Part shown: piece after piece, positions 25,569 to 34,314 of the stretch
How the letters are laid out: every line of letters begins with the position of its first letter
How positions within the stretch are numbered: position 1 is the stretch's first letter
Source: Palsa-506 sp963836355
Lineage (GTDB): Bacteria; Actinomycetota; Actinomycetes; Streptosporangiales; Streptosporangiaceae
Length of the DNA: 64,000 nt
Direction: 5' to 3'
NCBI GenBank assembly: GCA_963836355.1
Contig: CAWIJO010000004.1
Span: 124,001-188,000 of the forward strand
Made by a program: the position numbers and the translations under genes
The notes under the pieces: generated by a model
Told to the model about the DNA's origin: nothing
What the model saw: the letters and a program-made list of their open reading frames with translations, nothing else
The model's database searches: none

Positions 25569-26978
25569 GTGACGGCCGATCCAGAAGAGGCGTTGCGGGA
25601 GGTCGAGCGCGCGATAATCGCGCGACGGCCTGAGCACGCCATCGAGCCTTCCCTGGACCGGATCCGGGCCCTGGTCAGCCTGCTCGGGGACCCGCAGCGC
25701 GCCCATCCGGTCATTCACCTCACCGGGACCAACGGCAAGACGTCGACTGCCCGCATGACCGAGACGCTGCTGCGCGCCCGGGGCCTCCGGACCGGCCTGT
25801 TCACCAGTCCGCATCTTTCGTCCATTCAGGAGCGGATCTGCGTGGACGGCGAGCCGCTCAGCGCCGAGCGCTTCGTGGCCGTCTACGACGAGATCCTGCC
25901 CTACCTGCAGCTGGTGGACGAGCGTCAGCCCGTTCCGCTGTCGTTTTTCGAGGTACTTGTCGGCATGGCGTTCGCCGTCTTCGCCGACGCGCCGGTTGAC
26001 GTGGCTGTGATCGAGGTCGGCATGGGAGGCACCTGGGACAACACCAATGTCGCCGACGGCAACGTCGCCGTGGTCACCCCGATCTCCATCGACCACTCGC
26101 GCTACCTCGGCAACACGGTGGACGTCATTGCTGCCGATAAGGCCGGGATCATTAAGCCGGGCGCCATCGCGGTACTGGCTCAGCAGCCGGTCGAGGCGGC
26201 GGAGATGCTGCTCCGCCGCGTCGCCGAAGTGGGCGCTACCGTCGCGAGAGAAGGCATCGAGTTCGGGGTGACCAGCCGTGAGCTTGCCGTCGGCGGACAG
26301 CTGGTCAGCGTCCGCGGCCTGATCGGCGAGTACAGCGACCTGTTCCTGCCGCTGTTCGGCTCGTACCAGGCAGGCAACGCGGCCTGCGCGCTCGCCGCAG
26401 TGGAGGCCTTCGCCGGGGCAGCGCCTGGCGGCGGAGGCGGGTCCGAGCCGCTGGCCGACGCATTGGTCAGGGAGGCGTTCGCGATGATGTCGTCGCCGGG
26501 CCGGCTGGAGATCGTCCGGCGCAGCCCGACGGTGATCGTGGACGCGGCGCACAACCCCGCCGGGATGGCCGCCAGCATGGAAGCGCTGACCGAAGCATTC
26601 ACGTTCACTGATCTCGTCGGCATCCTCGCGGTCAGCGAGGACAAGGATGTGCCTGCGATACTCGACCAGCTGGAGCCCGCCGTCTCCGAGCTAGTCGTCA
26701 CCTGTAACTCCTCACCAAGGTCCATGAACCCGGCGAAGCTGGCCGAACTCGCAGCCGCCGTCTTCGGGCCGGACCGGGTAAGGCAGGCAGGTCGGCTCGA
26801 CGACGCGATCGAGATCGCCGTCGGCCTGGCTGATGATGCGGCTGCCGCGGCCGAGGCGGCCGGCACCCTGCCAGCCGGCGGCTGCGGAATCCTGATAACC
26901 GGGTCGGTGATCACCGCCGGCGACGCCCGGCTGCTGCTAGCGCCCGCCGGCGGCACGGCGCCGGCTGGGTCGTCGTGA
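25569..26978 (+). CDS. folC: folylpolyglutamate synthase / dihydrofolate synthase
   Basis: This is a 469-residue Mur-ligase-family enzyme that adds glutamate to dihydropteroate and folates. The P-loop is Gly-Thr-Asn-Gly-Lys-Thr-Ser-Thr. Thr-Ser-Pro-His-Leu and the Mur-type metal and nucleotide motifs (Ile-Glu-Val-Gly-Met-Gly-Gly, Ile-Asp-His, Ala-Asp-Lys-Ala-Gly-Ile-Ile-Lys) follow. The C-terminal domain has Asp-Ala-Ala-His-Asn-Pro. The start codon is GTG. It lies downstream of valS and 13 bp upstream of a DUF4233 gene, the usual actinobacterial order. Confidence 0.95.
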   Translation: MTADPEEALREVERAIIARRPEHAIEPSLDRIRALVSLLGDPQRAHPVIHLTGTNGKTSTARMTETLLRARGLRTGLFTSPHLSSIQERICVDGEPLSAERFVAVYDEILPYLQLVDERQPVPLSFFEVLVGMAFAVFADAPVDVAVIEVGMGGTWDNTNVADGNVAVVTPISIDHSRYLGNTVDVIAADKAGIIKPGAIAVLAQQPVEAAEMLLRRVAEVGATVAREGIEFGVTSRELAVGGQLVSVRGLIGEYSDLFLPLFGSYQAGNAACALAAVEAFAGAAPGGGGGSEPLADALVREAFAMMSSPGRLEIVRRSPTVIVDAAHNPAGMAASMEALTEAFTFTDLVGILAVSEDKDVPAILDQLEPAVSELVVTCNSSPRSMNPAKLAELAAAVFGPDRVRQAGRLDDAIEIAVGLADDAAAAAEAAGTLPAGGCGILITGSVITAGDARLLLAPAGGTAPAGSS

Positions 26979-26991
26979 GAAGGCCCGGGTC

Positions 26992-27399
26992 ATGAGAAGG
27001 CTCTGCGCCACTGTGCTGATCATGGAAGCCATCGTGATCGGGCTGTCGATACCGGTCGCGGTGACGGTGGAGCACGTGTCCCGCGGCAGGGCGGGAATGG
27101 CGGGCGGCGTCCTGGCCATCGGTGCAGTACTACTGGCGGTACTCGCCGTCCGGGGCCCGCTCCGGCTAGTGCTGGTCGCCGGCAGCATCCTGCAGGCGCT
27201 AGTGGTGGCGACCGGCGCGATCGTTACGGCGATGTACTTCCTCGGCACGATATTCGCTGCCCTCTGGGCGATCGGCATCTGGCTTGGCCGCCGCGTCGAG
27301 CAGGGGCCTAGTCCCGGCCCCGCCCGCAACACCGCAGGCCAAGCCCTTAGTCCGCCGGCTGGACGGCCAGGACGAAGCACGCCCTCGTCGCGGCCATAA
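26992..27399 (+). CDS. DUF4233-family membrane protein
   Basis: This is a 135-residue protein with four membrane helices: residues about 5-28, 38-55, 60-75 and 80-98. It matches the short DUF4233 proteins encoded directly after folC in most actinobacteria. The last 35 residues are a Pro/Arg/Ser tail unlike the rest. The GAGAAGG overlapping the folC stop serves as ribosome-binding site, so the gene is probably co-expressed with folC. Function is unknown. Confidence 0.8.
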   Translation: MRRLCATVLIMEAIVIGLSIPVAVTVEHVSRGRAGMAGGVLAIGAVLLAVLAVRGPLRLVLVAGSILQALVVATGAIVTAMYFLGTIFAALWAIGIWLGRRVEQGPSPGPARNTAGQALSPPAGRPGRSTPSSRP

Positions 27400-27604
27400 C
27401 CGGGAGCGGCCCGTTGAAGCGGGCCGGCCCGCAAGACCGCTAGCCGGTCCTACTAGCCTGGCTGCCACGGCGCGCCGTCGCTGGCCCGGGCTAAGGGGCA
27501 CCGGTAGGCTTCCGGTACCGGGGCGTTCTTGGGCTGGGTCTGCGACGACGGGGCTGGGTTCGTGACGACGGGTCAGCAGCTAATCGCTTCCGGTAAGGAG
27601 AGTC

Positions 27605-27638
27605 AGTCTTTGTCTGAGCATGGTGAGTCTTTGTCTGA
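27605..27638 (+). repeat. 21-bp duplication of the ndk translation start
   Basis: The 13-mer AGTCTTTGTCTGA occurs at 27605-27617 and again at 27626-27638, period 21. Each copy carries an in-frame TTG followed by Ser-Glu. AAGGAG is well spaced from the first TTG (27610); GGTGAG precedes the second (27631). Confidence 0.75.
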
Positions 27639-28041
27639 ACGCAGCCTGATCCTGATCAAGCCCGATGGGGTGCAACGCGGGCTGGTTGGCGATGTGATCT
27701 CAAGAGTCGAGCGCCAGGGCCTGCGGATCGTGGCGCTCGAGTTGCGGACCCTGGAGCGCAGCGTCGCTCAGGTGCACTACGCGGAGCACGTGGGCAAGCC
27801 GTTCTACGGAGCGCTGGTCGACTTCATCACCTCGGGGCCGCTGGTAGCCGCGGTGATCGAAGGGCCGCGGGCTATCGAGACGTTCCGCAAGATGGCAGGC
27901 GCGACCGACCCGCTCATGGCGGTGCCGGGCACCATCCGCGGCGACCATGCGTTGGAGGTGAAGGCGAACATTGTCCACGGGTCGGACTCTCCGGAAGCCG
28001 CCGCACGAGAAATCAAGATCTTCTTTCCAGACCTCGTTTAG
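27610..28041 (+). CDS. ndk: nucleoside diphosphate kinase
   Basis: The protein has 143 residues from the first TTG and 136 from the second. It transfers gamma-phosphates between nucleoside triphosphates and diphosphates through a phosphohistidine. The family pattern Leu-Ile-Leu-Ile-Lys-Pro-Asp-Gly-Val-Gln-Arg begins a few residues after the start. The active-site histidine is in Ile-Val-His-Gly-Ser-Asp-Ser, and Arg-Gly-Asp is conserved. The usual Ndk N-terminus (Met-Ser-Glu-Arg-Thr-Leu) corresponds to the second TTG at 27631, but the better ribosome-binding site belongs to the first. The start region is duplicated. mreB follows in the same direction. Confidence 0.94.
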   Translation: MSEHGESLSERSLILIKPDGVQRGLVGDVISRVERQGLRIVALELRTLERSVAQVHYAEHVGKPFYGALVDFITSGPLVAAVIEGPRAIETFRKMAGATDPLMAVPGTIRGDHALEVKANIVHGSDSPEAAAREIKIFFPDLV

Positions 28042-28153
28042 GCGGCCCGGTCCTGGCCATGAAAGACATAGGCTGGCACGCGTTCCCCGGGGCGGTGAGC
28101 GTGGGTCGGTAATGGATCACCGGGCAGGATCTTCTGGAAGGTTTTCGTTCTTC

Positions 28154-29185
28154 ATGAGTAACGCACTGGCCTTTCTGGGCCGTGACATGGCGGTCGATCT
28201 GGGCACAGCCAACACCCTGGTCTACGTGCGGGGCAGGGGAGTAGTGCTCAATGAGCCGTCAGTGGTTGCGCTGAATACGAATACCGGCCAAATCGTCGCG
28301 GTGGGGGTCGAGGCCAAACGTATGATTGGCCGTACACCCGGAAATATCGTGGCAGTCAGACCACTTAAAGATGGCGTAATCGCGGATTTCGACGTTACGG
28401 AGCGAATGCTCCGGTATTTCATCCAGAAAGTGCATAAGCGGCGGCATCTCGCCAAGCCGCGGATCGTCGTGGCCGTTCCTAGCGGCATCACCGGGGTGGA
28501 GCAGAGCGCGGTCAAGGAGGCTGGCCACCAGGCGGGCGCCCGCCGGGTCTACATCATCGAGGAGCCAATGGCGGCCGCGATCGGTGCCGGGCTGCCAGTC
28601 AACGAGCCGACCGGCAACATGGTGGTGGACATTGGCGGCGGCACCACCGAGGTCGCGGTGATCTCGCTCGGCGGGATCGTGACCTCGCAGTCGATCCGCG
28701 TCGGCGGGGACGAACTCGATCAGGCGATCATCACCTACGGCAAGAAGGAGTACTCGCTCATGCTCGGCGAACGGACCGCCGAGGAGATCAAGATGGCGAT
28801 CGGGTCCGCCTTCCCCGCCGCGGACGAGCCGACCGCCGAGATCCGGGGCAGGGATCTGGTCAGCGGCCTGCCGAAGACCACGGTTATCTCGGCGGAGGAG
28901 ATTCGCCGCGCGATCGACGAGCCGCTGAACGTGATCGTGGACGCGGTCAAGACGACCCTGGACAAGTGCCCGCCGGAACTGGCCGGTGATGTGATGGACC
29001 GTGGCATCGCGCTGACCGGCGGTGGCGCGCTGCTGCGCGGCCTGGACGAGCGTATCCGCGAGGAGACCGGCATGCCGGTGCACGTGGCCGACAACCCGCT
29101 CGACTCAGTAGCGCTCGGCACCGGCAAATGCGTGGAGGACTTCGACACGCTGCGCCAGGTGCTCGTGCCGGAATCCCGGCGCTGA
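28154..29185 (+). CDS. mreB: rod shape-determining protein MreB
   Basis: This 343-residue actin homologue forms membrane-bound filaments that organise cell-wall synthesis. The phosphate-1 motif is Ala-Val-Asp-Leu-Gly-Thr-Ala-Asn-Thr-Leu-Val, phosphate-2 is Val-Asp-Ile-Gly-Gly-Gly-Thr-Thr-Glu-Val, and the adenosine motif is Leu-Thr-Gly-Gly-Gly-Ala-Leu-Leu-Arg. The ATG at 28154 gives the usual N-terminus; GGAAGG lies about 14 bp upstream. An ATG at 28112 would add 14 residues. It begins the mreBCD-mrdA-rodA operon. In Streptomyces this operon serves spore-wall synthesis. Confidence 0.95.
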   Translation: MSNALAFLGRDMAVDLGTANTLVYVRGRGVVLNEPSVVALNTNTGQIVAVGVEAKRMIGRTPGNIVAVRPLKDGVIADFDVTERMLRYFIQKVHKRRHLAKPRIVVAVPSGITGVEQSAVKEAGHQAGARRVYIIEEPMAAAIGAGLPVNEPTGNMVVDIGGGTTEVAVISLGGIVTSQSIRVGGDELDQAIITYGKKEYSLMLGERTAEEIKMAIGSAFPAADEPTAEIRGRDLVSGLPKTTVISAEEIRRAIDEPLNVIVDAVKTTLDKCPPELAGDVMDRGIALTGGGALLRGLDERIREETGMPVHVADNPLDSVALGTGKCVEDFDTLRQVLVPESRR

Positions 29186-29234
29186 CCGGCAGGATGAGCT
29201 GCAGCCGCAGTAGCGGCACGACGAGGTGATCGGA

Positions 29235-30182
29235 ATGCACGACACCCGGCGGACCCGCTTCTTTCTCAGCGTCCTGCTCATCGCCGCACTTGCCCTGATC
29301 ACGCTTGACTACCGGGACGGGTCGGCCGCGCCGCTGCGCGGGGTCCGGCAAATCGGCGGGTCGGTGTTCGGCGCTGCGGAGCGCGGGTTCGCAGCCGTCA
29401 CGCAGCCGGTCGTCGGGTTCTTCGACGGCTCGGCTGGCAGTAACCCGAGCCCGCAGGTTGCCGCGCTGGAGGCTCAGGTGACCAGGCTGCGCGCGCAGCT
29501 CAGCCACGAGCAGCTAAGCCGGGCCCAGTATGCCCAGCTGCGGCGGTTGCTCCAGGTGGCCGGCCGGGGCGGCTACCGGATCGTGGCCGCCGACGTCATC
29601 GCTGTCGGCCAGGGCTATGCCGAATCAGTAACCCTGGACGCCGGAAGCCAGGACGGCATCAGGCCGCAGGAAACCGTGCTCGACGGTGCCGGGCTGGTGG
29701 GCACCGTGACCGCCGTCAGCGCGCAGGCCTGCACGGTGCTACTGGCCTCGGACCCTACCTCGGTCGTCGGTGTCCGGCTGGCTGGCAGCGGCCAGATCGG
29801 CTGGGTAACCGGGACGGGCAAGAGCCAGTCCGGGGCCGGCCTGCTCAAGCTGCAGGTGCTCGGCAGCGGCGCCGCGCTGCGGCCGGGCGAGCGGTTGGTG
29901 ACCTCGGCATCGGTGCACGACCGGCCGTACGTTCCCGGCGTGCCGGTAGGCGTTATCAGCGATGCGCAAGGCAGCACCGGCTCGCTGACCATGCGGGCCC
30001 TCGTTCGGCCCTACGCGGATTTCACGGCGCTCGGCGTGGTCGGCATCGTGGTGGCGCCGCCGCGGCACAATCCGCGGTTCGCGGTGCTGCCGCCGAGCCC
30101 GCACGCTAAGCCGACGCCCACGGTGACGGTGACCGTGACCCCGGCTCCATCCGGCGGGCCCAGCGTGGGGATAGGTGGCTGA
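29235..30182 (+). CDS. mreC: rod shape-determining protein MreC
   Basis: This is a 315-residue bitopic membrane protein linking MreB to penicillin-binding proteins. An N-terminal membrane helix (residues about 8-25) is followed by a coiled coil (Val-Ala-Ala-Leu-Glu-Ala-Gln-Val-Thr-Arg-Leu-Arg-Ala-Gln-Leu) and two beta-barrel domains with Asp-Gly-Ile-Arg-Pro-Gln-Glu-Thr-Val and Gly-Leu-Val-Gly-Thr-Val. The C-terminus is a Pro/Thr/Val-rich tail. GAGGTG precedes the ATG at 29235. It lies 49 bp after mreB and upstream of mreD. Confidence 0.93.
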   Translation: MHDTRRTRFFLSVLLIAALALITLDYRDGSAAPLRGVRQIGGSVFGAAERGFAAVTQPVVGFFDGSAGSNPSPQVAALEAQVTRLRAQLSHEQLSRAQYAQLRRLLQVAGRGGYRIVAADVIAVGQGYAESVTLDAGSQDGIRPQETVLDGAGLVGTVTAVSAQACTVLLASDPTSVVGVRLAGSGQIGWVTGTGKSQSGAGLLKLQVLGSGAALRPGERLVTSASVHDRPYVPGVPVGVISDAQGSTGSLTMRALVRPYADFTALGVVGIVVAPPRHNPRFAVLPPSPHAKPTPTVTVTVTPAPSGGPSVGIGG

Positions 30183-30237
30183 GGTGGCATGGCGATCCCG
30201 GTGCGGCCGGCCGTCGGCTGAAATGACCGGGCCAGGC

Positions 30238-30285
30238 TGCCTGCCGGGCGGCTGGCCGTGGTGCCTGGCGGGCGGCTGGCCGTGG
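30238..30285 (+). repeat. 24-bp duplication at the mreD translation start
   Basis: Two 24-bp units (30238-30261 and 30262-30285) differ at one base. Each ends with GTGGTG, giving in-frame GTG codons at 30258, 30261, 30282 and 30285. The period is a multiple of three. Confidence 0.75.
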
Positions 30286-31478
30286 TGAGGCGGCTGCTGG
30301 TATCCATCGTCGCCGTGGTAACGGCGCTGGTTCTGCAGCTCACCCTGGTGGACCGGCTGCCATTGCCCGCCGGCGGAGCGCCCGACCTGGTGCTCCTCGT
30401 CGTGGTCGCGCTCGGCCTTACCGGCGGGCCGGCGTTCGGCATGCTGACCGGATTCTGGGCCGGGCTCGCGCTTGACGTGGCGCCGCCCGCCAGCGGTGTG
30501 CTCGGAGAGCATGCCCTCGTCTTCTGCGTCGTCGGATACGGCTGCGGGCGGCTGAGCGGCCTGACCAACCGCTCCGCTGGCAGCGCGCTCGGCGTTGCCG
30601 CCGCTGCTGCCGCGGCCGGCGAGATGCTGTACGTGGCGGTTGGCCTGATGCTTGGCGACCCTGGCATTAGCTGGCCGGCCATCAGGTCCGTGCTGCCGTC
30701 CGCCGTTCTCCAGGACATCCTGGTCAGCCCGTTCTTGGTGTTCTTGGTCTGGAAGGCGGGCAGCCCGGCAGCCGGGAAGGCCGGCGCCGCGGCAGCCAGG
30801 TTGCAGGCGGGCTTGGCAGGATCGAGTCCGGCCCGGCTGGCCGGCGGCGCGCTGCCCGGGTCGGCCGGGCTGGCTGGCCGGGCCAGCTGGCTGGCTGGGC
30901 CGCTCGGCTCCGGCCATGGCCGGAAGGCCGGCCCGGCGAGCTCGGTCAGGTTCAGCAAGTCCGCAAGCCGTCAGGCCGATGGCTGGGTCGGCAGCGGTCC
31001 GCGGTCCGCGCAGCCGGCCCGGACTCAGCTCCACCGCGGTCGGCGGCCGCGGCTGCGACCGGGTGCCGGCCAGGCCGGCTCCGCTGCCGTGGTTCAGGTC
31101 CGCCGCCTTCAGCCGGGCCGTCCGGTCAGTGTCCGGATGGGCCAGGGACGGCGCGGCGACGGCAGCATCGCGGCGGCGCTCGGTGCGCCGCGTGGCCCAC
31201 GGCGCCCGCTGGCCGGTGGCATCAGGCCGGTCCGGCGTCCCAGGTTCCGGCCGGGCAGCGGCGCGGTCGGCCGTGCCGGGACTCGCGGCACCGGCCTCGG
31301 GCGGGCCGGACTCGGCGGTGCCGGCTTCGGGAATTCCGGTCTCGGGCGTGCGGGCCTCGGCGGCGCCGGATTCTCGTGGCACCGTGAGACTTGGCGGCGC
31401 GAGACTTGGCGGCGCGGCGTTCAGCGGCGCCCGGCTAGGCCGTGCCGGGCCGCGCCGCACCAGCGGGCTTATCCGTAA
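30285..31478 (+). CDS. mreD: rod shape-determining protein MreD with long low-complexity tail
   Basis: The first 165 residues are a typical MreD: five membrane segments, starting Arg-Arg-Leu-Leu-Val-Ser-Ile-Val-Ala-Val-Val, with Ala-Pro-Asp-Leu-Val-Leu-Leu and Gly-Phe-Trp-Ala-Gly-Leu-Ala-Leu-Asp. MreD usually ends there. Here a tail of over 200 residues rich in Gly, Ala, Arg and Pro follows. After about 31,360 this frame becomes Trp/Arg rich, while the next frame continues with Gly-Leu-Gly-Gly-Ala-Gly-Phe repeats and GC-rich third positions up to 31,911, so the tail is probably frameshifted. The start may be any of four duplicated GTGs; I list the last. Confidence 0.82.
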   Translation: MRRLLVSIVAVVTALVLQLTLVDRLPLPAGGAPDLVLLVVVALGLTGGPAFGMLTGFWAGLALDVAPPASGVLGEHALVFCVVGYGCGRLSGLTNRSAGSALGVAAAAAAAGEMLYVAVGLMLGDPGISWPAIRSVLPSAVLQDILVSPFLVFLVWKAGSPAAGKAGAAAARLQAGLAGSSPARLAGGALPGSAGLAGRASWLAGPLGSGHGRKAGPASSVRFSKSASRQADGWVGSGPRSAQPARTQLHRGRRPRLRPGAGQAGSAAVVQVRRLQPGRPVSVRMGQGRRGDGSIAAALGAPRGPRRPLAGGIRPVRRPRFRPGSGAVGRAGTRGTGLGRAGLGGAGFGNSGLGRAGLGGAGFSWHRETWRRETWRRGVQRRPARPCRAAPHQRAYP

Positions 31479-31980
31479 CGGAACACGTAGCGCCCGTCCT
31501 GGCAGCCTGGGCCTTGGCAGCTCCGGACTCGGCGGTGCCGGTTTCGGGAGTACCGGCCCCGGCAGGGCCGGCCTCGGCGTCATGCCGGGCAGAATGCTGC
31601 GCGGCGGCGGCGGCGGCCGACCGGCCCGGCTTCGCCTGCGCGGCAGGCGGAATGGCGACGGTGTCGTGGGCGGCGGGGCCATCCGGGTGACGGCTGGCGG
31701 CGGCCCGGCGGGTTTCCGGCCCCGGCGGCAGCCCAGGTTGTTCCGGCGTCGCCCCGGGCCCTCCGGCGGCCAGCGGAGGCTCGCCCGCCGTGAGCCCAGT
31801 TTTTCCCGCCGGCAGATCGGCTTCCCCCGCAGGCGGCTCAGGATACGAAGCGGCAGGCCGTCGTTCGTGGCCGGCCGGGTCAGCGGCGGGCGTACCTGGG
31901 GTTCCCGGTGATCCGGGCGGAATGGCAGGCCGGCCACTGCACCTCGGGCCGCTCCTTGTCGGCACCGAGCCGGGCGGCAA

Positions 31981-32036
31981 CCCGTTCGATGTGGCATTCA
32001 ACGGGTCCTGACCCGTTCGATGTGGCATTCAACGGG
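31981..32036. repeat. 25-bp imperfect palindrome in two perfect copies
   Basis: The two copies (31981-32005 and 32012-32036) are identical, period 31. Each runs from CCCGTT through a GATGTGGCAT centre to AACGGG, so the ends are inverted repeats. The central 19 bases match 15 of 19 positions of the element at 17,258-17,276 on the opposite strand. They could be operators for mrdA. Confidence 0.6.
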
Positions 32037-32093
32037 TTCGGCTGCCTCGCGGCGAGCGGCTGGCGGGCGACGGGCGACTGCCCTGCGGACGGC

Positions 32094-32190
32094 GGCGGGC
32101 GGGCCGACCGCTGCGGGCGGGCCCGGACCGGCGGGCGGGCCGACGGCTGCGGGCGGGCCCGGACCGGCGGGCGGGCCGACGGCGGCAGCG
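32094..32190. repeat. 36-bp GC-rich tandem repeat upstream of mrdA
   Basis: About two and a half units alternate GGCGGGCGGGCCGAC and GGCTGCGGGCGGGCCCGGACC. The array ends 25 bp before the mrdA start codon. No function is visible; it may affect leader structure. Confidence 0.65.
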
Positions 32191-32215
32191 GCGCCCGGGG
32201 CGCCGGGGGGCCGCG

Positions 32216-34314
32216 GTGATTCCGGCGTCCCGGCGGCGCCTGGTCGTGCTGTACTTCATCGTGGCCGCGCTGCTGATCGGGCTAGGCGGCCGGGTCTGGT
32301 ACTTGCAGGTGATGACCGGCACCGCCTACGCCAGCCTGGCAAAGCAGGACCAGGTCAGGAAGGTGATCGTGCCGCCGGTCCGCGGCCAGATCCTGGACGA
32401 CGTAGGTACCCCGCTGGTGAAGAACCGCTCGTCGCTTGTGGTCTCGGTGAACATGTCGGTGGTGGGCCGGCAGGCCGATGGCGGCGATCCCGAGCTGCGC
32501 AGGCTGGCCCGCCTGCTCGGCATCCCCGCCAAGGTGATGCTCAGGAAGGTCCGGCTCTGCACCGCCGGGGTGCCCAGGCCGTGCTGGGCGGGCTCGCCGT
32601 ACCAGCCGATACCGGTGGCCGAGCGGGTGCCGAGCCGCATTGCCGTACAGGTGCTGGAGAGCCGCCGGGAATACCCCGGCGTAACCGCGCAGGTCCAGCC
32701 GGTGATCAGCTATCCGGGGCCGGTCGGCTCGGCCGCCGCGCAGGTACTCGGATACCTGCAGCCGATCACCCCGCAGGAGGTAAAGCGGCGGCATCTGACG
32801 GTCACCGGGTTCTCCGGCGTGGATCTCGTCGGGCAATCCGGCCTTGAGGCGCAGTACGACCGGCAGCTTCGCGGCAAGGCGGGAACCCAGGAAGTATCGG
32901 TCAACGCCGCCGGGGACGTCACCGGCACCATCAGGCAGACCCGGCCGAAGGTCGGCGATACCCTGGTGACCAGCATCAACGCCAGGGTGCAAACCGATAC
33001 CGAGCGGGCGCTCGCCGCCGCGATCCGCAAGACGCAGGCGGTCGCCAGTCCTGGCGCCAACACCGGCGCGGCGGTGGTGATGAGCACCAAGGGCCGGGTT
33101 ATCGCGATGGCCAGCTACCCAACCTACAACCCCCGGATCTGGCCGGCGGCATCTCCAGCCGGGACTTCAGCCGCCTGTTCGGCCGCAAGGACTCCGAGCC
33201 GATACTCAACCGGGCGACCCAGGGCCAGTACGCTCCCGGCTCGACCTGGAAGGTGACCTCAGCCGCGGCCGCGGTGGCGGCAGGCTACAGCCTGGGCGGG
33301 CCGTACGCGTGCCCTGGCTCGGTGACCATCGGCGGGCGCGTTTTCAACAATGACAACCCGTCGAATTCCGGTGACATGAGCCTGCATCAGGCACTGGTGG
33401 TCTCCTGCGACACGGTGTTCTACGAGCTCGCCTACGATATCTGGCTAAAAGACCGCCGGAACGCCAATACGGTCACCACGGCCAGCGCGCCCGTGCAGGA
33501 AATGCAGAAGATGGAACTCGGCTGGGGTTTCGGCAAGAGCACCGGGGTGGACCTGCCAGAAGAAAGCAGCGGGACGGTTCCTACCCGTTCCTGGCTTTAT
33601 TACTTCTACCGGCAGTACAAGGACTTCTGGTGCAAGAACGGCCGGCCCAACGGCAGCTACCTGCAGCAGATCGAATACGACGATTGCCAGACCGGCAATA
33701 TATGGACTCCCGGCCAGGCAGTGAATGCCGCTATTGGCCAGGGATATGTGACGGTAACGCCGCTGCAGCTGGCGCGGGCCTACGTCGCGCTGGCCAACGG
33801 CGGTACCCTGTACAGCCCGCGGATCGGCGAGGCGCTGATCAGCCCGGCCGGGAAGGTCGTCCGGCGGATCACCCCGCCGGTCACCGGTCACCTGCCCGTT
33901 TCCAGGGGAGTGCTCGGCTACATCAGGAACGCGCTCGCCGACGTCATCACCCAGGGCACCGGCGCCCCGGCATTCGGCGGGTTCCCGCTCAGCAAGCTGC
34001 AGATCGCGGGCAAGACGGGCACGGCGCAGGTCGAGGGCAAGGTGGCCACCTCGGTGTTCGCGTCCTTCGCGCCGCTGCATCACCCGAAATACGTGGTGGT
34101 CATGATGATCCCCGACGCCGGCTTCGGCGCCGACGTCTCGGCTCCGGCGGTGCGGCAGATCTGGGACGACATCTACGGGCTGGAAGGTCACCATGCGGCG
34201 CTGCCCCGGGGGCGGCTGCCCGGCCTGCCGAAGGTCACGGCGACGGGTCACGTCGTCCCGCCCGCTGGCTTCGGGGGGCACCAGCCAAGAGCTTCCTCGG
34301 GGCACCAGCCATGA
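32216..34314 (+). CDS. mrdA: penicillin-binding protein 2 (elongasome transpeptidase), frameshifted
   Basis: The gene occupies two frames (32216-33256 and about 33,143-34314). Part one has an N-terminal membrane helix and the PBP dimerisation domain (Val-Arg-Gly-Gln-Ile-Leu-Asp, Gly-Leu-Glu-Ala-Gln-Tyr-Asp, Val-Val-Met-Ser-Thr-Lys-Gly). Part two carries the transpeptidase motifs: Ser-Thr-Trp-Lys (SxxK), Ser-Cys-Asp (SxN-like position) and Lys-Thr-Gly-Thr-Ala. Adding one G to the GG at 33141-33142 restores a single 699-residue protein with the natural junction Asn-Pro-Arg-Ile-Trp-Ala-Gly-Gly-Ile. MrdA cross-links peptidoglycan and partners RodA, encoded next. The stop codon is the TGA inside the first ATGA of the rodA leader repeats. 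Confidence 0.9.

Larger units (their letters stand above)
31479..32215. other. low-complexity region between mreD and mrdA
   Basis: No independent gene is supported. Up to 31,911 the third frame has coding-like base composition and reads as a continuation of the mreD tail after a frameshift. Then come two copies of a 25-bp palindromic element (31981-32036) and a GC-rich tandem repeat (about 32,094-32,190). Antisense frames here look like shadows. Confidence 0.5.

Noticed and set aside
29739..31997. Long minus-strand open frame (752 codons) over mreC/mreD
   Set aside because: It is antisense to well-supported mreC and mreD, has Arg/Pro/Ala composition typical of GC-rich shadow frames and no recognisable motif.
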